A DNA stretch of 64,000 nt, from NCBI RefSeq assembly GCF_037969765.1, contig NZ_CP150207.1, positions 4,617,001 through 4,681,000 of the forward strand. The letters are read 5' to 3'. The stretch is from Paenibacillus sp. FSL W8-0186. GTDB lineage: Bacteria; Bacillota; Bacilli; Paenibacillales; Paenibacillaceae. This document shows, piece by piece, positions 42,681 to 52,551 of the stretch; the stretch's first letter is position 1, and every line of letters starts with the position of its first letter. Made by a program: the position numbers and the translations under genes. The notes under the pieces were generated by a model. It searched no databases, was not told the DNA's origin, and was given only the letters and a program-made list of their open reading frames with translations.

Positions 42681-42703
42681 GCCATTCACCTCCTGCCAAA
42701 CAA

Positions 42704-42740
42704 AATGGAGGCATCCCCTTATTCCGGGAATGCCTCCATT
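42704..42740 (-). promoter_or_regulatory. Strong 5'-leader hairpin before the FAD oxidoreductase gene
   Basis: The stem AATGGAGGCAT..CCC / GGG..ATGCCTCCATT lies between the mapped promoter and the start codon and is followed on the minus strand by TTTTG. It may be an intrinsic attenuator or an mRNA-stabilising hairpin. Confidence 0.6.
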
Positions 42741-42772
42741 CGAATGGCCGACTATAATCCTAACTATTCATA

Positions 42773-42827
42773 TGAGAATAATTATTTTGTTGTTTTCTAC
42801 AATAACAAGACACCCTGCATTTGTCAA
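42773..42827 (-). promoter_or_regulatory. Promoter and Fur-like box for the oxidoreductase operon
   Basis: Minus strand: -35 TTGACA (42827-42822), a 17-base spacer, and -10 TATTGT (42804-42799). Immediately downstream, 42773-42787 reads TGAGAATAATTATTT on the plus strand. It matches the 7-1-7 Fur/PerR-type consensus TGATAATNATTATCA at 12 of 15 positions. Iron or peroxide control is a reasonable guess only. Confidence 0.5.
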
Positions 42828-42833
42828 TAAACG

Positions 42834-42868
42834 AAGCCGCCCATCAGCCTAAAGCTGACAGACGGCTT
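42834..42868 (-). terminator. Intrinsic terminator of zwf
   Basis: AAGCCG..TCAGC pairs with GCTGA..CGGCTT; a TTCGTTTATT tail follows on the minus strand. Confidence 0.72.
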
Positions 42869-42873
42869 TCATG

Positions 42874-44421
42874 TTAACCCTTGATCCAGATAACGTTATC
42901 TTCTTCCTGTCCGTTAACCGGCCACCAGTGGAAACCATCCTGCGCAAGCAACTGATCAGCTTCCTCCGGTCCCCACGATCCAGCCGCATAGGTGCTGATA
43001 TCGCCGGACTCCTGTGCCCAGGCAGATGCGATGCGGTCTACGAACGCCCACGCGGTAGCTACTTCATCCCAGCGGGTAAAGTAAGTCGAATCGCCGTTGG
43101 CGGCATCATGGATCAATCGCTCGTAAGCCTCAGGCGAGTTGATGCCGACCTGGCAGCTTTGGCAGAACTCCATTGCCAGCGGGCTGATCTGCGATTCCGT
43201 TCCCGGTTTCTTCGCATTGATCTTGATATAGATCCCTTCCATCGGGTTGACACGGATAACGAGCAGGTTCGGCTCAAGCTTGTGCTTCTGGCCCAAGTAT
43301 ACGTTGGTAGGCATTTGCTTGAATTCGACAACGACCTCTGTCGTCTTGACAGGAAGGCGTTTGCCCGTGCGAATATAGAATGGTACCCCAGCCCAGCGGA
43401 AATTGTCCACATAGACCTTGGCTGCGAAATACGTTTCCGTATTGGAATTCGGATCTACCTTATCCTCCTGACGATAGCCCGGCAGCGTCTTGCCGCCGCT
43501 TTCGCCTTCGGCATATTGTCCGCGCACCACGTTCTCCTTCACTTCCTGCGCCGATGCGTAAGGGCGAAGCGAACGAAGCACCTTCACCTTCTCATCGCGA
43601 ATATCCTCGGCAAGCAGTCGGCTTGGCGGCTCCATGGCAATCATCGTAAGCAGCTGAAGCATGTGGTTCTGCCCCATATCCCGCAGCGCCCCGGCATTGT
43701 CGTAATACCCGCCGCGCTCTTCCACACCGACAGTCTCGCTCAACGTAATTTGAATATTGGAAATATGCTTGTTGTTCCAAAGCGGCTCGAAGAATGCATT
43801 CGCAAAGCGGATTACTTCGATATTCTGTACCATCTCTTTACCGAGATAATGGTCGATCCGGTAGATCTCTTCCTCTTTGAACACTTGGTTCAACTCTTCG
43901 TTCAGCTTCTGAGCGGAGATCAAATCGTAGCCGAACGGCTTCTCGATCACAAGGCGATGCCATCCGCTGCTGTCCAGCATGCCGCCCTTCTGCAAGTTGA
44001 AGGATACGTTGCCGAACAGTTCCGGAGCAAGCGCCAGATAGAACAGACGATTGCCAGGGATGCCGAAGCGCGCCTCTACTTCCTCAGTCTGCTGCAAAAG
44101 CTCCCGGTACCCGTCTATATTGTTAATGTCGAGTGATTTGTACGAAAAATGCTCTGCAAAACGACTCCACTCCGCATCATCCTCGACCGAATAACGGCAA
44201 AATTCCTGAATGGAACGATATACATCATCACGGAATTCTTCTCCTGAGCGGGGACGTCGCGCCACACCGATAACCGCAAAATCTTCACCGAGCTTCCCTT
44301 CGCGATACAACGAGTATATTGCGGGAAACAACTTGCGCCGAGCTAAATCTCCGGTTGCTCCAAAAATGAAATATACCGCCCCTGGTGTCTTCACTGAATC
44401 TAGATTTTGTATTTCAGTCAT
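42874..44421 (-). CDS. zwf: Glucose-6-phosphate 1-dehydrogenase
   Basis: 515 aa. N-terminal NADP fold (FGATGDLARRKLFPAIY), the active-site signature RIDHYLGKE, and the substrate-binding VIEKPFG block are all present. It catalyses the first step of the oxidative pentose phosphate path and supplies NADPH. GAGGAG precedes the ATG. Single gene with a terminator; no gnd or pgl neighbour. Confidence 0.97.
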   Translation of the reverse strand: MTEIQNLDSVKTPGAVYFIFGATGDLARRKLFPAIYSLYREGKLGEDFAVIGVARRPRSGEEFRDDVYRSIQEFCRYSVEDDAEWSRFAEHFSYKSLDINNIDGYRELLQQTEEVEARFGIPGNRLFYLALAPELFGNVSFNLQKGGMLDSSGWHRLVIEKPFGYDLISAQKLNEELNQVFKEEEIYRIDHYLGKEMVQNIEVIRFANAFFEPLWNNKHISNIQITLSETVGVEERGGYYDNAGALRDMGQNHMLQLLTMIAMEPPSRLLAEDIRDEKVKVLRSLRPYASAQEVKENVVRGQYAEGESGGKTLPGYRQEDKVDPNSNTETYFAAKVYVDNFRWAGVPFYIRTGKRLPVKTTEVVVEFKQMPTNVYLGQKHKLEPNLLVIRVNPMEGIYIKINAKKPGTESQISPLAMEFCQSCQVGINSPEAYERLIHDAANGDSTYFTRWDEVATAWAFVDRIASAWAQESGDISTYAAGSWGPEEADQLLAQDGFHWWPVNGQEEDNVIWIKG

Positions 44422-44604
44422 GGCTCCTCATTCTTTCTATGTAATATAGTGTATATTTATTCATTCTCCCATCAATGCCTTAACCTTATACAGCATCAAA
44501 GCATGTGATGATATTTTAGCATATTCACTACAAGGATGCCATCAAATTCATATCAAATTTAGTTATGTCCATCGAAAATTCATCTAATATTTATCTAAGA
44601 TCAG

Positions 44605-45447
44605 TTAATATTCGACAGTCAACAACGGCGAACCGATGGATACGTCATAACGCTCCGACTCTGTATTCCAATGCAGTCCAATCTGCAGGCTGATCTCTTG
44701 TCCGGCACTCCGTGCCTTAATCGGCAAGTCCTCGGTAGAATAAGATTTGCTGACCGTCCGCTCGTCCGCAAAACTCTCCACCGCCCGCAGCTTCAACTGC
44801 TCCTTTATCCGCGACTCAAGCTTGGCAAAGGCAGCCAGGGCCGGCATAGGATTGGCCTCTCCTGCTCCGGCGGAATCATTTTGCCAAAAATCTGGCCAGT
44901 CCGGCGCACTAACGACAGCAGCCTCCCCCTGAAGGGCGGCATTCCATTTAGCGCGTACTCCCTCTCTGAGAAGCAACTCTCCCCAGGACTCTCCGGCCTC
45001 TGGCAGCCGCTGCAAGCTTTCGTCCGTTCCATTCTCCAGCCGCAGAATGACATAATAGCTCCCTTCCTCCTGCAGCGTTAACGCCAGCTTGCCATGGATA
45101 ACGTCTTCCGCCTCTCCGGAAGATCCCTCAGCGTAAAACACCTGATTTCCATGCACTTTTTCCGTATAACGATCCGCCAGTCCCAAACGATCAGCGAGCC
45201 GCTCCCCCGCTGCCTCCAAGGACAACATCGTATGCCATTCCCCTTGCCACTTTACGGTGGCCTGCCTGCTGCCCTGGATCAGACCTTCGCTTGCAGCCAG
45301 CAGTTGGCTGAGCTGCGTCCGGGATGATGCAGCCTCGGCCGAATTTGCGGCATCTGCCATAGCGGCTGTGCCAGCTGTGTTCAACGACTTGATAATGATT
45401 GCTCCGACAACAATAACCACCATGAGAATTCCCCAACGATTTTTCAC
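44605..45447 (-). CDS. ywmB: YwmB-like protein
   Basis: 280 aa from GTG 45447, nine bases after GGGGAGAGAT; the ATG at 45468 has no site. One N-terminal helix (about residues 7-25) is followed by an exported domain. Its position away from the ATP synthase/mur cluster differs from B. subtilis. The segment WQGEWHTMLSLEAAGERLADRLGL and the C-terminal SLQIGLHWN..YDVSIGSPLLTVEY match the YwmB (DUF1779, TBP-like fold) family. Function unknown. Confidence 0.75.
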   Translation of the reverse strand: MKNRWGILMVVIVVGAIIIKSLNTAGTAAMADAANSAEAASSRTQLSQLLAASEGLIQGSRQATVKWQGEWHTMLSLEAAGERLADRLGLADRYTEKVHGNQVFYAEGSSGEAEDVIHGKLALTLQEEGSYYVILRLENGTDESLQRLPEAGESWGELLLREGVRAKWNAALQGEAAVVSAPDWPDFWQNDSAGAGEANPMPALAAFAKLESRIKEQLKLRAVESFADERTVSKSYSTEDLPIKARSAGQEISLQIGLHWNTESERYDVSIGSPLLTVEY

Positions 45448-45581
45448 GCACCATCTCTCCCCAAGCATGTTACAAATCTATCAATAGATTTGCCAGATAG
45501 AGAGAAATTTATACGTCTGCATATCCTTCCTCTGCCTGGAAAATACTAAGCGCACCTGAACCCGACTGGAGGCTGATGTGA

Positions 45582-46673
45582 ATGAACCCCCCGAAACCTA
45601 CGGCCCTGCAAGCCATCATGACCATCATGCTCACGGTCGGCATCACGAACCATGTATTTATTATTCCCGCGCTGCTTCAGGTCGCTAAGAGGGATGCCTG
45701 GTTTTCCGTCATTCTATCGATCGTGCCATTTGCCCTGCTTACCCTGCTGATTGCGTATATTTCTGCCCGTACCAAAGGTAAATCCTTGCCTGACTGGCTC
45801 GAAAGCAATTATGGGAAAAGGCTGTCCATTCCGTTCAAATTCATTTCCGCCGCCTATTTTCTTGGCACGGCCTGGTTCGCTCTGTTCGACACCATTATGT
45901 GGACGAAGGTAACGTTCCTGCCCTACACGCCGATGGTCATCACGGCCGCCGTGTTAATGCTGATCTGCCTGATTGCCGCTCAGCTGGGAGTTAACTCCAT
46001 GGCCTACGCCTCCGGCGTCCTGCTGCCGTTCGTTGTTCTTTTGGGATTTTATGTAGCGACGGTTAATGTTCAATACAAAGATTACCACCAATTGCTGCCC
46101 CTTCTGGAGCATGGCTGGGCTCCGCCCTTAAAGGGTATCATTTACGCATGTACGGGATTGTTCGAGATTTTTTTTCTTCTGTTTCTGCAGCCTTATTTAA
46201 AAACACCTTTGACCAACAAGCATTTTATGATCGTTGGCTTCATTCTTGTCGGTCTAACACTTGGCCCGCTCACCGGTTCCATCGCGGAATTCAATCCGCA
46301 CGAAGCGTCCCTTCAGCGTTATCCCGCCTATGAACAGTGGAGGATCGCAGGGTTTGGAAAGTACGTCTCCCAGACCGATTTCTTCTCGATCTACCAATGG
46401 CTGGCCGGAGTAACTGTCCGTATTGCCGTAGCTTTATTCATCGCGACGGACATATGGAATATCAGCAAGAAGCGCCAGCGCAGTGCACTGCTGTTGTTCT
46501 ACGCCGTTGGCTTGACCCTGCTGTGCCTCACCACCTTTACGGATATCCAATTTCAGCATCTGATGATCCGGTTCATGTTTCCGTTCAATACGGGCCTCAT
46601 TCTGATCGTTACCCTGCTGCTAGCCTTTGCCGTCTTTATTTCAGCCCATAAGAAAGGAGAATCCGGCACATGA
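45582..46673 (+). CDS. gerAB: GerAB-type spore germination permease
   Basis: 363 aa, ten predicted membrane helices, APC-superfamily amino acid permease fold (GerB subunit). It is thought to bind the germinant in the spore inner membrane. The N-terminus (TALQAIMTIMLTVGITNHVFIIPALL) and the overall length match the family. It is the first gene of a gerAB-gerAA-gerAC operon; the stop overlaps the gerAA ATG by four bases. Sigma-G control is expected. Confidence 0.92.
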   Translation: MNPPKPTALQAIMTIMLTVGITNHVFIIPALLQVAKRDAWFSVILSIVPFALLTLLIAYISARTKGKSLPDWLESNYGKRLSIPFKFISAAYFLGTAWFALFDTIMWTKVTFLPYTPMVITAAVLMLICLIAAQLGVNSMAYASGVLLPFVVLLGFYVATVNVQYKDYHQLLPLLEHGWAPPLKGIIYACTGLFEIFFLLFLQPYLKTPLTNKHFMIVGFILVGLTLGPLTGSIAEFNPHEASLQRYPAYEQWRIAGFGKYVSQTDFFSIYQWLAGVTVRIAVALFIATDIWNISKKRQRSALLLFYAVGLTLLCLTTFTDIQFQHLMIRFMFPFNTGLILIVTLLLAFAVFISAHKKGESGT

Positions 46674-48159
46674 TACTTGATCCATCGTCATCACGGGCAC
46701 TGAGAGAACCCGAGCATATCGACACTTCTTTTTTGCGGGAATATTTCTCGAAATCGGCCGATGTTCTCGTTCACGACCTGGAAGGAGGGGACAAAGAGGC
46801 AAAACAGCCTGTCACCATCATATATTGCGAAGCCGTAACGGACACGAAGCAGTTGAACCAGACTGCCCTGCCCGGCCGACAGCACTATTCGAGGAATTCC
46901 CCGAACCGACAGTTCAAAATATCGAGCGTAACCGCCATCTTCCTCTAAGCCTGCTGCCCAAAAACACATTGCTGCGGGATCTGACCGCGAAGGTGTACAG
47001 CGGAAGCTTAATCATCTATTTTCAGAAGCAGAATGCCTTTTTCAGTCTCGACATTGCCGCCCCGCCGGCCCGGAACCCCGAGGAGCCTACAACGGAACCC
47101 TCCATCAAGGGGCCGCATGACGGGTTCACCGAGGAACTGACTACAAATACCGGACTGCTGCGCAAGCGCCTGCGGACACATTCCCTTTGCGTGGAGCATT
47201 TTACTGCCGGGAGGCGCGGCGAGAATAAGATCGGCCTTTTTTATATTCAGGACATTATTAACGAAGAAATACTGCAGGAAATACGTACAAATTTAAGCAA
47301 AATTGACACCGACGCGATTGTAGGCACATCTTACATTGAGAGTATCGTAGCGAATAAAAAAAGTGCCTTCTTCCCATTATCAGATTACACCGGGCGGCCT
47401 GATTTTACCGTTGATGCACTGCTCAAGGGGAAATTTGCCGTCATCGTGGACGGCATTCCAGTGGCCATCCTTGCTCCCGTGTCGATCATCACCCTTTTTA
47501 CCTCACCGGAGGATGAGAATACTTCCAGCTACATTGTAGCCATGCAGAAAATTCTCCGCGTTTTGGGCCTGCTGATCTCCATGCTGCTGCCAGGGTTTTA
47601 TGTCGCGCTCACAAGCTTTAATTTGGAGCAGATACCGCTTCCCCTGCTGGCAACGATCAGCAACTCACGGCATGGCCTTCCCTTTCCCGTTCAGATGGAG
47701 GCCTTCATCATGCTGTTTTTGTTTGAAATTTTCAATGAAGCCGGACGGCGTTTGCCCAAGACTGTGGGACAGACGGTAACCGTTGTCGGCGGACTGATCA
47801 TCGGCGATTCCGCCATTCGGGCGGGCATCACCTCGCCGACGATTATCGTAGCGGTTGCCATCTCAATGGTAGCGACCTACACCCTTGTGAACCAATCACT
47901 TACAGGAACGGTATCGCAGTTTCGCTTGTATATTCTGTTTGTTTCTTCCATCCTGGGCATGTTCGGATTTTTGGTCAGCGTTATCGGCCTCGTCTTTTAT
48001 TTAGCCTATCTCGAGTCATACGGCGTTCCCTATTTGTCACCGCTGTCTCCGTTCCACAGGAAGGATATCGTCCAAGCCATCATAAATAGGCCGTCTGGCA
48101 GCAGTAATCAGCGGGCAGAGACATTTCAGCCTCGGGATAATACTTCGAAAGGAGAATAG
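46670..48159 (+). pseudogene. gerAA: GerAA-type germination protein, frameshifted
   Basis: The N-terminal part (from ATG 46670, frame of LREYFSKSADVLVHDLEGG, TIIYCEAVTDTKQLNQTALP) and the rest (RPTALFEEFPEPTVQNIE onward) lie in different frames. Adding one C to the CCC run at 46871-46873 restores a continuous 496-residue protein, the usual GerAA size. The C-terminal half has the GerA membrane region with five or six helices (ILRVLGLLISMLLPGFYVA, RLPKTVGQTVTVVGGLIIGDSA). GerA forms a nutrient-gated ion channel in the spore membrane. As drawn, the first frame ends at 46948. A sequencing error, a true mutation, or slippage on the C-run cannot be told apart here. Confidence 0.85.
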
Positions 48160-48162
48160 CCG

Positions 48163-49323
48163 GTGAAACGAAAGTTTGCCCTCATCGCCGCTTGTATGGC
48201 TGTCCTGTTATCCGGCTGCTGGGACGCCAAAGAACCCCAGAGCGTCAATTTCGTTACGGCACTAGGCATTGATTACATTAAAGGAGAATATACGATCTAT
48301 GCGCAGGTTCTTGCCTTCGGCGACATTTCCAAGCAGGAAAGCTCCGCTAACACGGAAGAGACTCATGTATGGATTGCTACTGGCAAAGGCGAGACAATCT
48401 CGAAAGCTCTTATGAGCATCTACCCGGCTTCGCAGCAGAAGACGTTATGGACTCATGTCAAAGCCATCGTCTTCTCCAAATCGCTGCTTAACAGCAATCT
48501 GACCGAGTGCCTGAACTCTCTCCTGCGCTCCAGCGAGCTGCGCTATACGCCTTGGGTCTACGGAACCGATCAGGACATTCCTTCTATTTTATCTGGAGTA
48601 TCGCTATTGAATCAGTCCGCCCTAAACTCCGAGCTGATGGATCCCCGGGAGGTATATGAGCAGTTCTCCACGATAGAGCCATTGCGTCTCATTAAGCTGA
48701 TGAACGGGATTAGGGAGCCTGCTGCAACCGTATTAATCCCGTCCATTAAGCTGACGGATCAGGTATGGTCATCGAAGGAGAAGCCTATTTCGCTGGTCAG
48801 GCTGGATGGGGCTTACGTGATTTCCAAGGGTGAGAATAAGGGGTTTCTGGATGACGGCCTGCTGAGCGGAGCCAGATGGGTGGCCTTCAAGAACATGCAC
48901 AGATATCCTTTGCTGCTGAAAATAAAAGACGGAGGCCAGGCCCAAATCAATATTCTAAATTCGAAGCCATTGGTGAGGGTGCGTTTGGACGGAGGGGAAA
49001 TTAAATTTACGGTAAAAATCAAAGTAAAAGCTGCGGTTTCCGAGGTGGCTGGAGATCCTACGCCCACTTCCCTCCAAATCAAGGAAGCCGCAGCCGCTCA
49101 AATCAAACAACAAATCACCGGCAATTTCCATGCCGCCAAGGCAAAAAAAATCGATATTTACGGGATTGAGGACATTCTATATCGAAGGTTCAACAAACAA
49201 TGGAAAAAGATGACCGCCGGCCCGGGAGGCCAGGATCACCTTTTCTCATCGTTACAGCTTGAAGATACGGACGTAGATGTGAAGCTGATGCATTCCAGCA
49301 CCTACAAGCTCAAATATCATTAG
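48163..49323 (+). CDS. gerAC: GerAC-type germination lipoprotein
   Basis: 386 aa. Lipobox LSGCW (Cys near residue 19), typical Ger(x)C N-terminus (CWDAKEPQSVNFVTALGID), and the family C-terminal domain with its conserved KAKKIDIYGIEDILYRRF. It is the lipoprotein subunit of the germinant receptor, lipidated on its Cys and held at the outer face of the inner membrane. It starts three bases after gerAA, so it is probably translated from the same mRNA. Confidence 0.94.
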   Translation: MKRKFALIAACMAVLLSGCWDAKEPQSVNFVTALGIDYIKGEYTIYAQVLAFGDISKQESSANTEETHVWIATGKGETISKALMSIYPASQQKTLWTHVKAIVFSKSLLNSNLTECLNSLLRSSELRYTPWVYGTDQDIPSILSGVSLLNQSALNSELMDPREVYEQFSTIEPLRLIKLMNGIREPAATVLIPSIKLTDQVWSSKEKPISLVRLDGAYVISKGENKGFLDDGLLSGARWVAFKNMHRYPLLLKIKDGGQAQINILNSKPLVRVRLDGGEIKFTVKIKVKAAVSEVAGDPTPTSLQIKEAAAAQIKQQITGNFHAAKAKKIDIYGIEDILYRRFNKQWKKMTAGPGGQDHLFSSLQLEDTDVDVKLMHSSTYKLKYH

Positions 49324-49340
49324 CCATGCAACAGTTAACC

Positions 49341-49991
49341 CTATTCCGCCAGCCCGTTTTTGTAAGCATAGATAGCGGCTTGAGTGCGGTCTTCTACACC
49401 CAGTTTGGCCAAAATATTCGTGACGTGGAACTTCACAGTTTTTATGCCGATCACTAGATCGTCAGCGATATCCTGATTGGATTTCCCTTGAGCGAGCAGG
49501 CGCAGCACGTCCATCTCCCGTTCTGTAAGCTCCTCATGAGCCGGCGTCTCGGTCTTCGGCTGCCGGAACCGGTTCATCATTTTGGAAGCGACCTGCGATT
49601 CGAGAACAGACTGGCCACGCGCCGCAGCACGAATCGCGTCGGCCACTTCGGAAGCGCGCGACGTCTTTAGAAGATAGCTGAACGCACCCGCCTCGATGAC
49701 GGGGTACATTTTCTCATCGTCGAGATAACTCGTCAGGACGATAACCTTGCAATCAGGATAGAGCTTAAGCAGCTGCCGCGTCGTCTCGATTCCGTCCATT
49801 CCTTCCATGACGAGATCCATCAGTACGACGTCCGGCTTGTATTCCTGGGCGAGCCTGATTCCTTCTTCTCCGCTGCTGGCCTCGCCGACCACTTCAATGC
49901 CTTCTTCCGTGCCGAGCACGGCAGCCAGGCCGATCCTGACCATTTCATGGTCGTCCACCAGCAGTACTTTGATATCATTGTCCATCTCCAT
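49341..49991 (-). CDS. liaR: LuxR-type response regulator LiaR
   Basis: 216 aa. Receiver domain with the phosphorylated Asp59 in VVLMDLVMEG, and a C-terminal LuxR helix-turn-helix (ELTEREMDVLRLLAQGKSNQDIADDL). It is the regulator of the Lia envelope-stress system, activated by LiaS and kept off by LiaF. GGAGGAG is four bases from the ATG; ATG 49985 is an alternative. It overlaps liaS by 17 bases and is last in the operon. Confidence 0.94.
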   Translation of the reverse strand: MEMDNDIKVLLVDDHEMVRIGLAAVLGTEEGIEVVGEASSGEEGIRLAQEYKPDVVLMDLVMEGMDGIETTRQLLKLYPDCKVIVLTSYLDDEKMYPVIEAGAFSYLLKTSRASEVADAIRAAARGQSVLESQVASKMMNRFRQPKTETPAHEELTEREMDVLRLLAQGKSNQDIADDLVIGIKTVKFHVTNILAKLGVEDRTQAAIYAYKNGLAE

Positions 49992-51048
49992 GATACTCCT
50001 CCTCTCCGCTCTCTTCGGTCATTAACGGTACGGTAATTTCGATCCGCGTCCCCTTGCCCGGGGCGGTAATGAATTGAATCGAGCCGCCGATCTCATGTAC
50101 GCGCTCCTGCATTGTGGATAAGCCATAGGACGCCTGCTTCTTCTCGTCAAGCTCAAAACCTACCCCGTTGTCACGGAGAATAACCTTGACCGTCTCCGCC
50201 TTTCTATGGATCCGAATCTCCATCTTATCGGCCTTGGCGTGCCGCAGCGTATTCGACATGGCCTCCTGGATAATGCGGAATAAATGGTTCTCTATGCCCT
50301 TGCTGAGCTTCAAATCCTCATCGATTTCCAGCGTTAAATCCATAGGAACCTTCGTCTTCAGCTCGCGTACCAGCTCCAGCAGACCTTGAGACAGCTCTTT
50401 GCCCTCCAGATAGACCGGGCGGAGGTGCAGCAGCAGAGCTCTCATCTCCGACTGGGCCACCGAGGCCATTTCCTCGATCAGCTCCACCTGGCGCTGGGCC
50501 TTGTCGAAATCCTTCTCCAAGGTACGGCCTACCGCCGTCGCCGTCATCGATATCGCGAACAGCTGTTGGGAGACCGCATCATGGAGCTCGCGGGCCAGCC
50601 GCTGACGCTCCTCGACGATCGCCGATACCCTCGCCTGCTCGGCCAGCTGAGCATTATGCGTAGACAAACGCTGCAAGGAGGTTACCTGCTCCTCCCAGCG
50701 TTTCCCGATCCTCTCCAGCTGTTCCCCAAGCCGGCCCAGTTCATCCTCGCCCAGCTTCGGAACCGTTCCTGTCTGATTCCCCTTCTCCCATTGCAGCAAA
50801 GAATCACGAAGCAAATCGATCCTTCGTTTGGCGCGGTAGCCCTGAAGGAAGCCATACACCGCCCCAATGACAAGGAGCAGAGTAAATAAGGTCAATCCGG
50901 CCTGAATGCCGGTTTTCCAGGATGTTGAGGGTAAGAAATACCCGTATGTATACAAAATATAAATGATTCCCGCAAGCAGCACAAAAGACAGGAGGATCCC
51001 ATCCCGCATACTGCGAGATACCATGTTGGACGGCTTTTTCTTTCTCAT
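49975..51048 (-). CDS. liaS: NarL-family sensor histidine kinase LiaS
   Basis: 357 aa. Two N-terminal membrane helices with a short loop, a HAMP-like linker, then a HisKA_3 dimerisation domain with the phospho-His in RELHDAVSQQL and an ATP-binding domain (DNGVGFELDEKKQASYGLSTMQERV). Small extracellular loop: it senses inside or at the membrane, as expected of the intramembrane-sensing LiaS. GGAGGATTGACCTGCC precedes the ATG. Confidence 0.93.
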   Translation of the reverse strand: MRKKKPSNMVSRSMRDGILLSFVLLAGIIYILYTYGYFLPSTSWKTGIQAGLTLFTLLLVIGAVYGFLQGYRAKRRIDLLRDSLLQWEKGNQTGTVPKLGEDELGRLGEQLERIGKRWEEQVTSLQRLSTHNAQLAEQARVSAIVEERQRLARELHDAVSQQLFAISMTATAVGRTLEKDFDKAQRQVELIEEMASVAQSEMRALLLHLRPVYLEGKELSQGLLELVRELKTKVPMDLTLEIDEDLKLSKGIENHLFRIIQEAMSNTLRHAKADKMEIRIHRKAETVKVILRDNGVGFELDEKKQASYGLSTMQERVHEIGGSIQFITAPGKGTRIEITVPLMTEESGEEEYHGDGQ

Positions 51049-51069
51049 GGCAGGTCAATCCTCCTGTAA

Positions 51070-51720
51070 TTAAGTCAAATGTATATCGACATTCCCTACA
51101 AGGTAGGAAATTATAATTTTCACCTTTTGATCCCGTTGCTCGTAGTTCGGAGATTTCCAGTATACGCGATTCAGCATTCCCGTTTCCTTCTCATCATCTA
51201 AATCAATTTGCCCGAAAAGAGCGAAGGCCTCAACCTCCACGCCGTAATCCTCGGATACGACCAAATCAATGTCGCCGACAATTCCCTGGAACATGAGCAC
51301 ATTATTCTCGTCTTCCACCATGGCAAGCGACAGATCGATGTTCACTTCCCCAAGCACATGCCACATGCTTGTATTCCGCAGCGTCCACGGATCGCGATCC
51401 CAGTGAATGCTCGATGTAACGTTTTGCTTCTGAACATGGTTTCTTGCCGGAATTACCTTCTTCATCTTTGCATAATACAAACCGAGCGAAATCATGACAA
51501 TGGCGACTACGAACATAAAATGATGCAGCAGAATCATGCCTCCGCCAATCGCCAGTAAAATATAACCGATTTTCACGTCGTCCCCAAGACGGATTTTATA
51601 AATGCCATAGCCTAATATAAAAATCGCGACGATGGTAAAAAAGCCCAGCCCCTGGCCGAAAATAATAAATATGCCCAGCCCGATCAATCCGATGGCCAAT
51701 AAGCTTCTATGCCTATCCAT
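51070..51720 (-). CDS. liaF: LiaF membrane repressor of the Lia system
   Basis: 216 aa from ATG 51720, behind GGAGGTGC; the longer frame is not supported. Four to five N-terminal membrane segments, then a cytoplasmic or surface beta-helical LiaF domain (LGEVNIDLSLAMV, GDIDLVVSEDYGVEVEAFALFGQIDL). LiaF holds LiaS inactive in unstressed cells. It lies 121 bp downstream of a pspA gene, the largest gap in the operon, so an internal promoter is possible. Confidence 0.92.
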   Translation of the reverse strand: MDRHRSLLAIGLIGLGIFIIFGQGLGFFTIVAIFILGYGIYKIRLGDDVKIGYILLAIGGGMILLHHFMFVVAIVMISLGLYYAKMKKVIPARNHVQKQNVTSSIHWDRDPWTLRNTSMWHVLGEVNIDLSLAMVEDENNVLMFQGIVGDIDLVVSEDYGVEVEAFALFGQIDLDDEKETGMLNRVYWKSPNYEQRDQKVKIIISYLVGNVDIHLT

Positions 51721-51841
51721 GCCGCACCTCCAGATCAGTTCATATGTGAGAATGTAAGTGGAAAAGCCATAACAGTATAAATCATACCGCATGGCTTTAC
51801 CATTACATAGCATATCACAATGTCCTGTAGTCGTGTAGCTG

Positions 51842-52549
51842 TTATTCCTTGCTTTCTGCTTGTTTAGCAGAAGGGTTCAGCTTAGCTTTCAGAGCTTCCA
51901 ATTGCTCATCCACCTTAACCTGTTTCTCAGCGTCAGCCGGGCTGATGTACGAGGAGCCGGAGCTGCTAACACCGCGGTAACCGATTCCGGCTACTTCAGC
52001 TTCTGCCTCAAGCTGCATGATTTTCTCTTCCATCCGGTGGAAGCCGAGGGAGGCGCTGCCGCTTTCAATCGTATTGAGCGTATTGATTTGCGACATTTGC
52101 TTTCTGGCTTTAGCCATTTGCGCGCGGCTGACCAACTCGTTACGTTTGTTGCGCAGCTTGTAATACTCATCCTTCATGTCATGCAGCTGTTGTTTGAGTT
52201 CCTGAGCCTGTGCTTCCGCTTGGACGTGCAGATCACTGAACTCCAGTTGTTTTTGATCATACAGAATCTTCTCTTCGAGCAGCTTACGGGCTACTTCCTC
52301 CTGCCCGTTCTTGAGCGCCGCCTCAGCTTGGCTCTCTCTTTGTGCGGAAATGCGGATTGCCTCTTCCAGACGATGCTTCATTCTGCGCTCGTTCGCCATT
52401 TGCTTCGCTACCGTTACCTCTGCGTCGCGGATTTCGGTCTCCATGTCGCGCAGGTACTGGTTAAGCATCACTACCGGATCCTCTACTTTATCAAGCATGT
52501 CATTTACGGACGCTTTCGTAATGTCTTTTATTCTTTTGAATACTCCCAT
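51842..52549 (-). CDS. pspA: PspA/IM30 family protein (LiaH-like)
   Basis: 235 aa, almost all coiled coil. The amphipathic N-terminal helix ([19 protein letters not shown]) and helical hairpin are as in PspA, LiaH and Vipp1. These proteins form ESCRT-III-like rings or rods that protect stressed membranes. It is two genes from a paralogue at 53064 (about 30 percent identical by eye). Three bases separate its start from the stop of the PspC gene upstream. Confidence 0.94.
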   Translation of the reverse strand: MGVFKRIKDITKASVNDMLDKVEDPVVMLNQYLRDMETEIRDAEVTVAKQMANERRMKHRLEEAIRISAQRESQAEAALKNGQEEVARKLLEEKILYDQKQLEFSDLHVQAEAQAQELKQQLHDMKDEYYKLRNKRNELVSRAQMAKARKQMSQINTLNTIESGSASLGFHRMEEKIMQLEAEAEVAGIGYRGVSSSGSSYISPADAEKQVKVDEQLEALKAKLNPSAKQAESKE

Positions 52550-52551
52550 GG

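Noticed and set aside
42871..44136. 421-codon open frame on the plus strand
   Set aside because: Antisense of zwf, whose minus-strand product is unmistakable.
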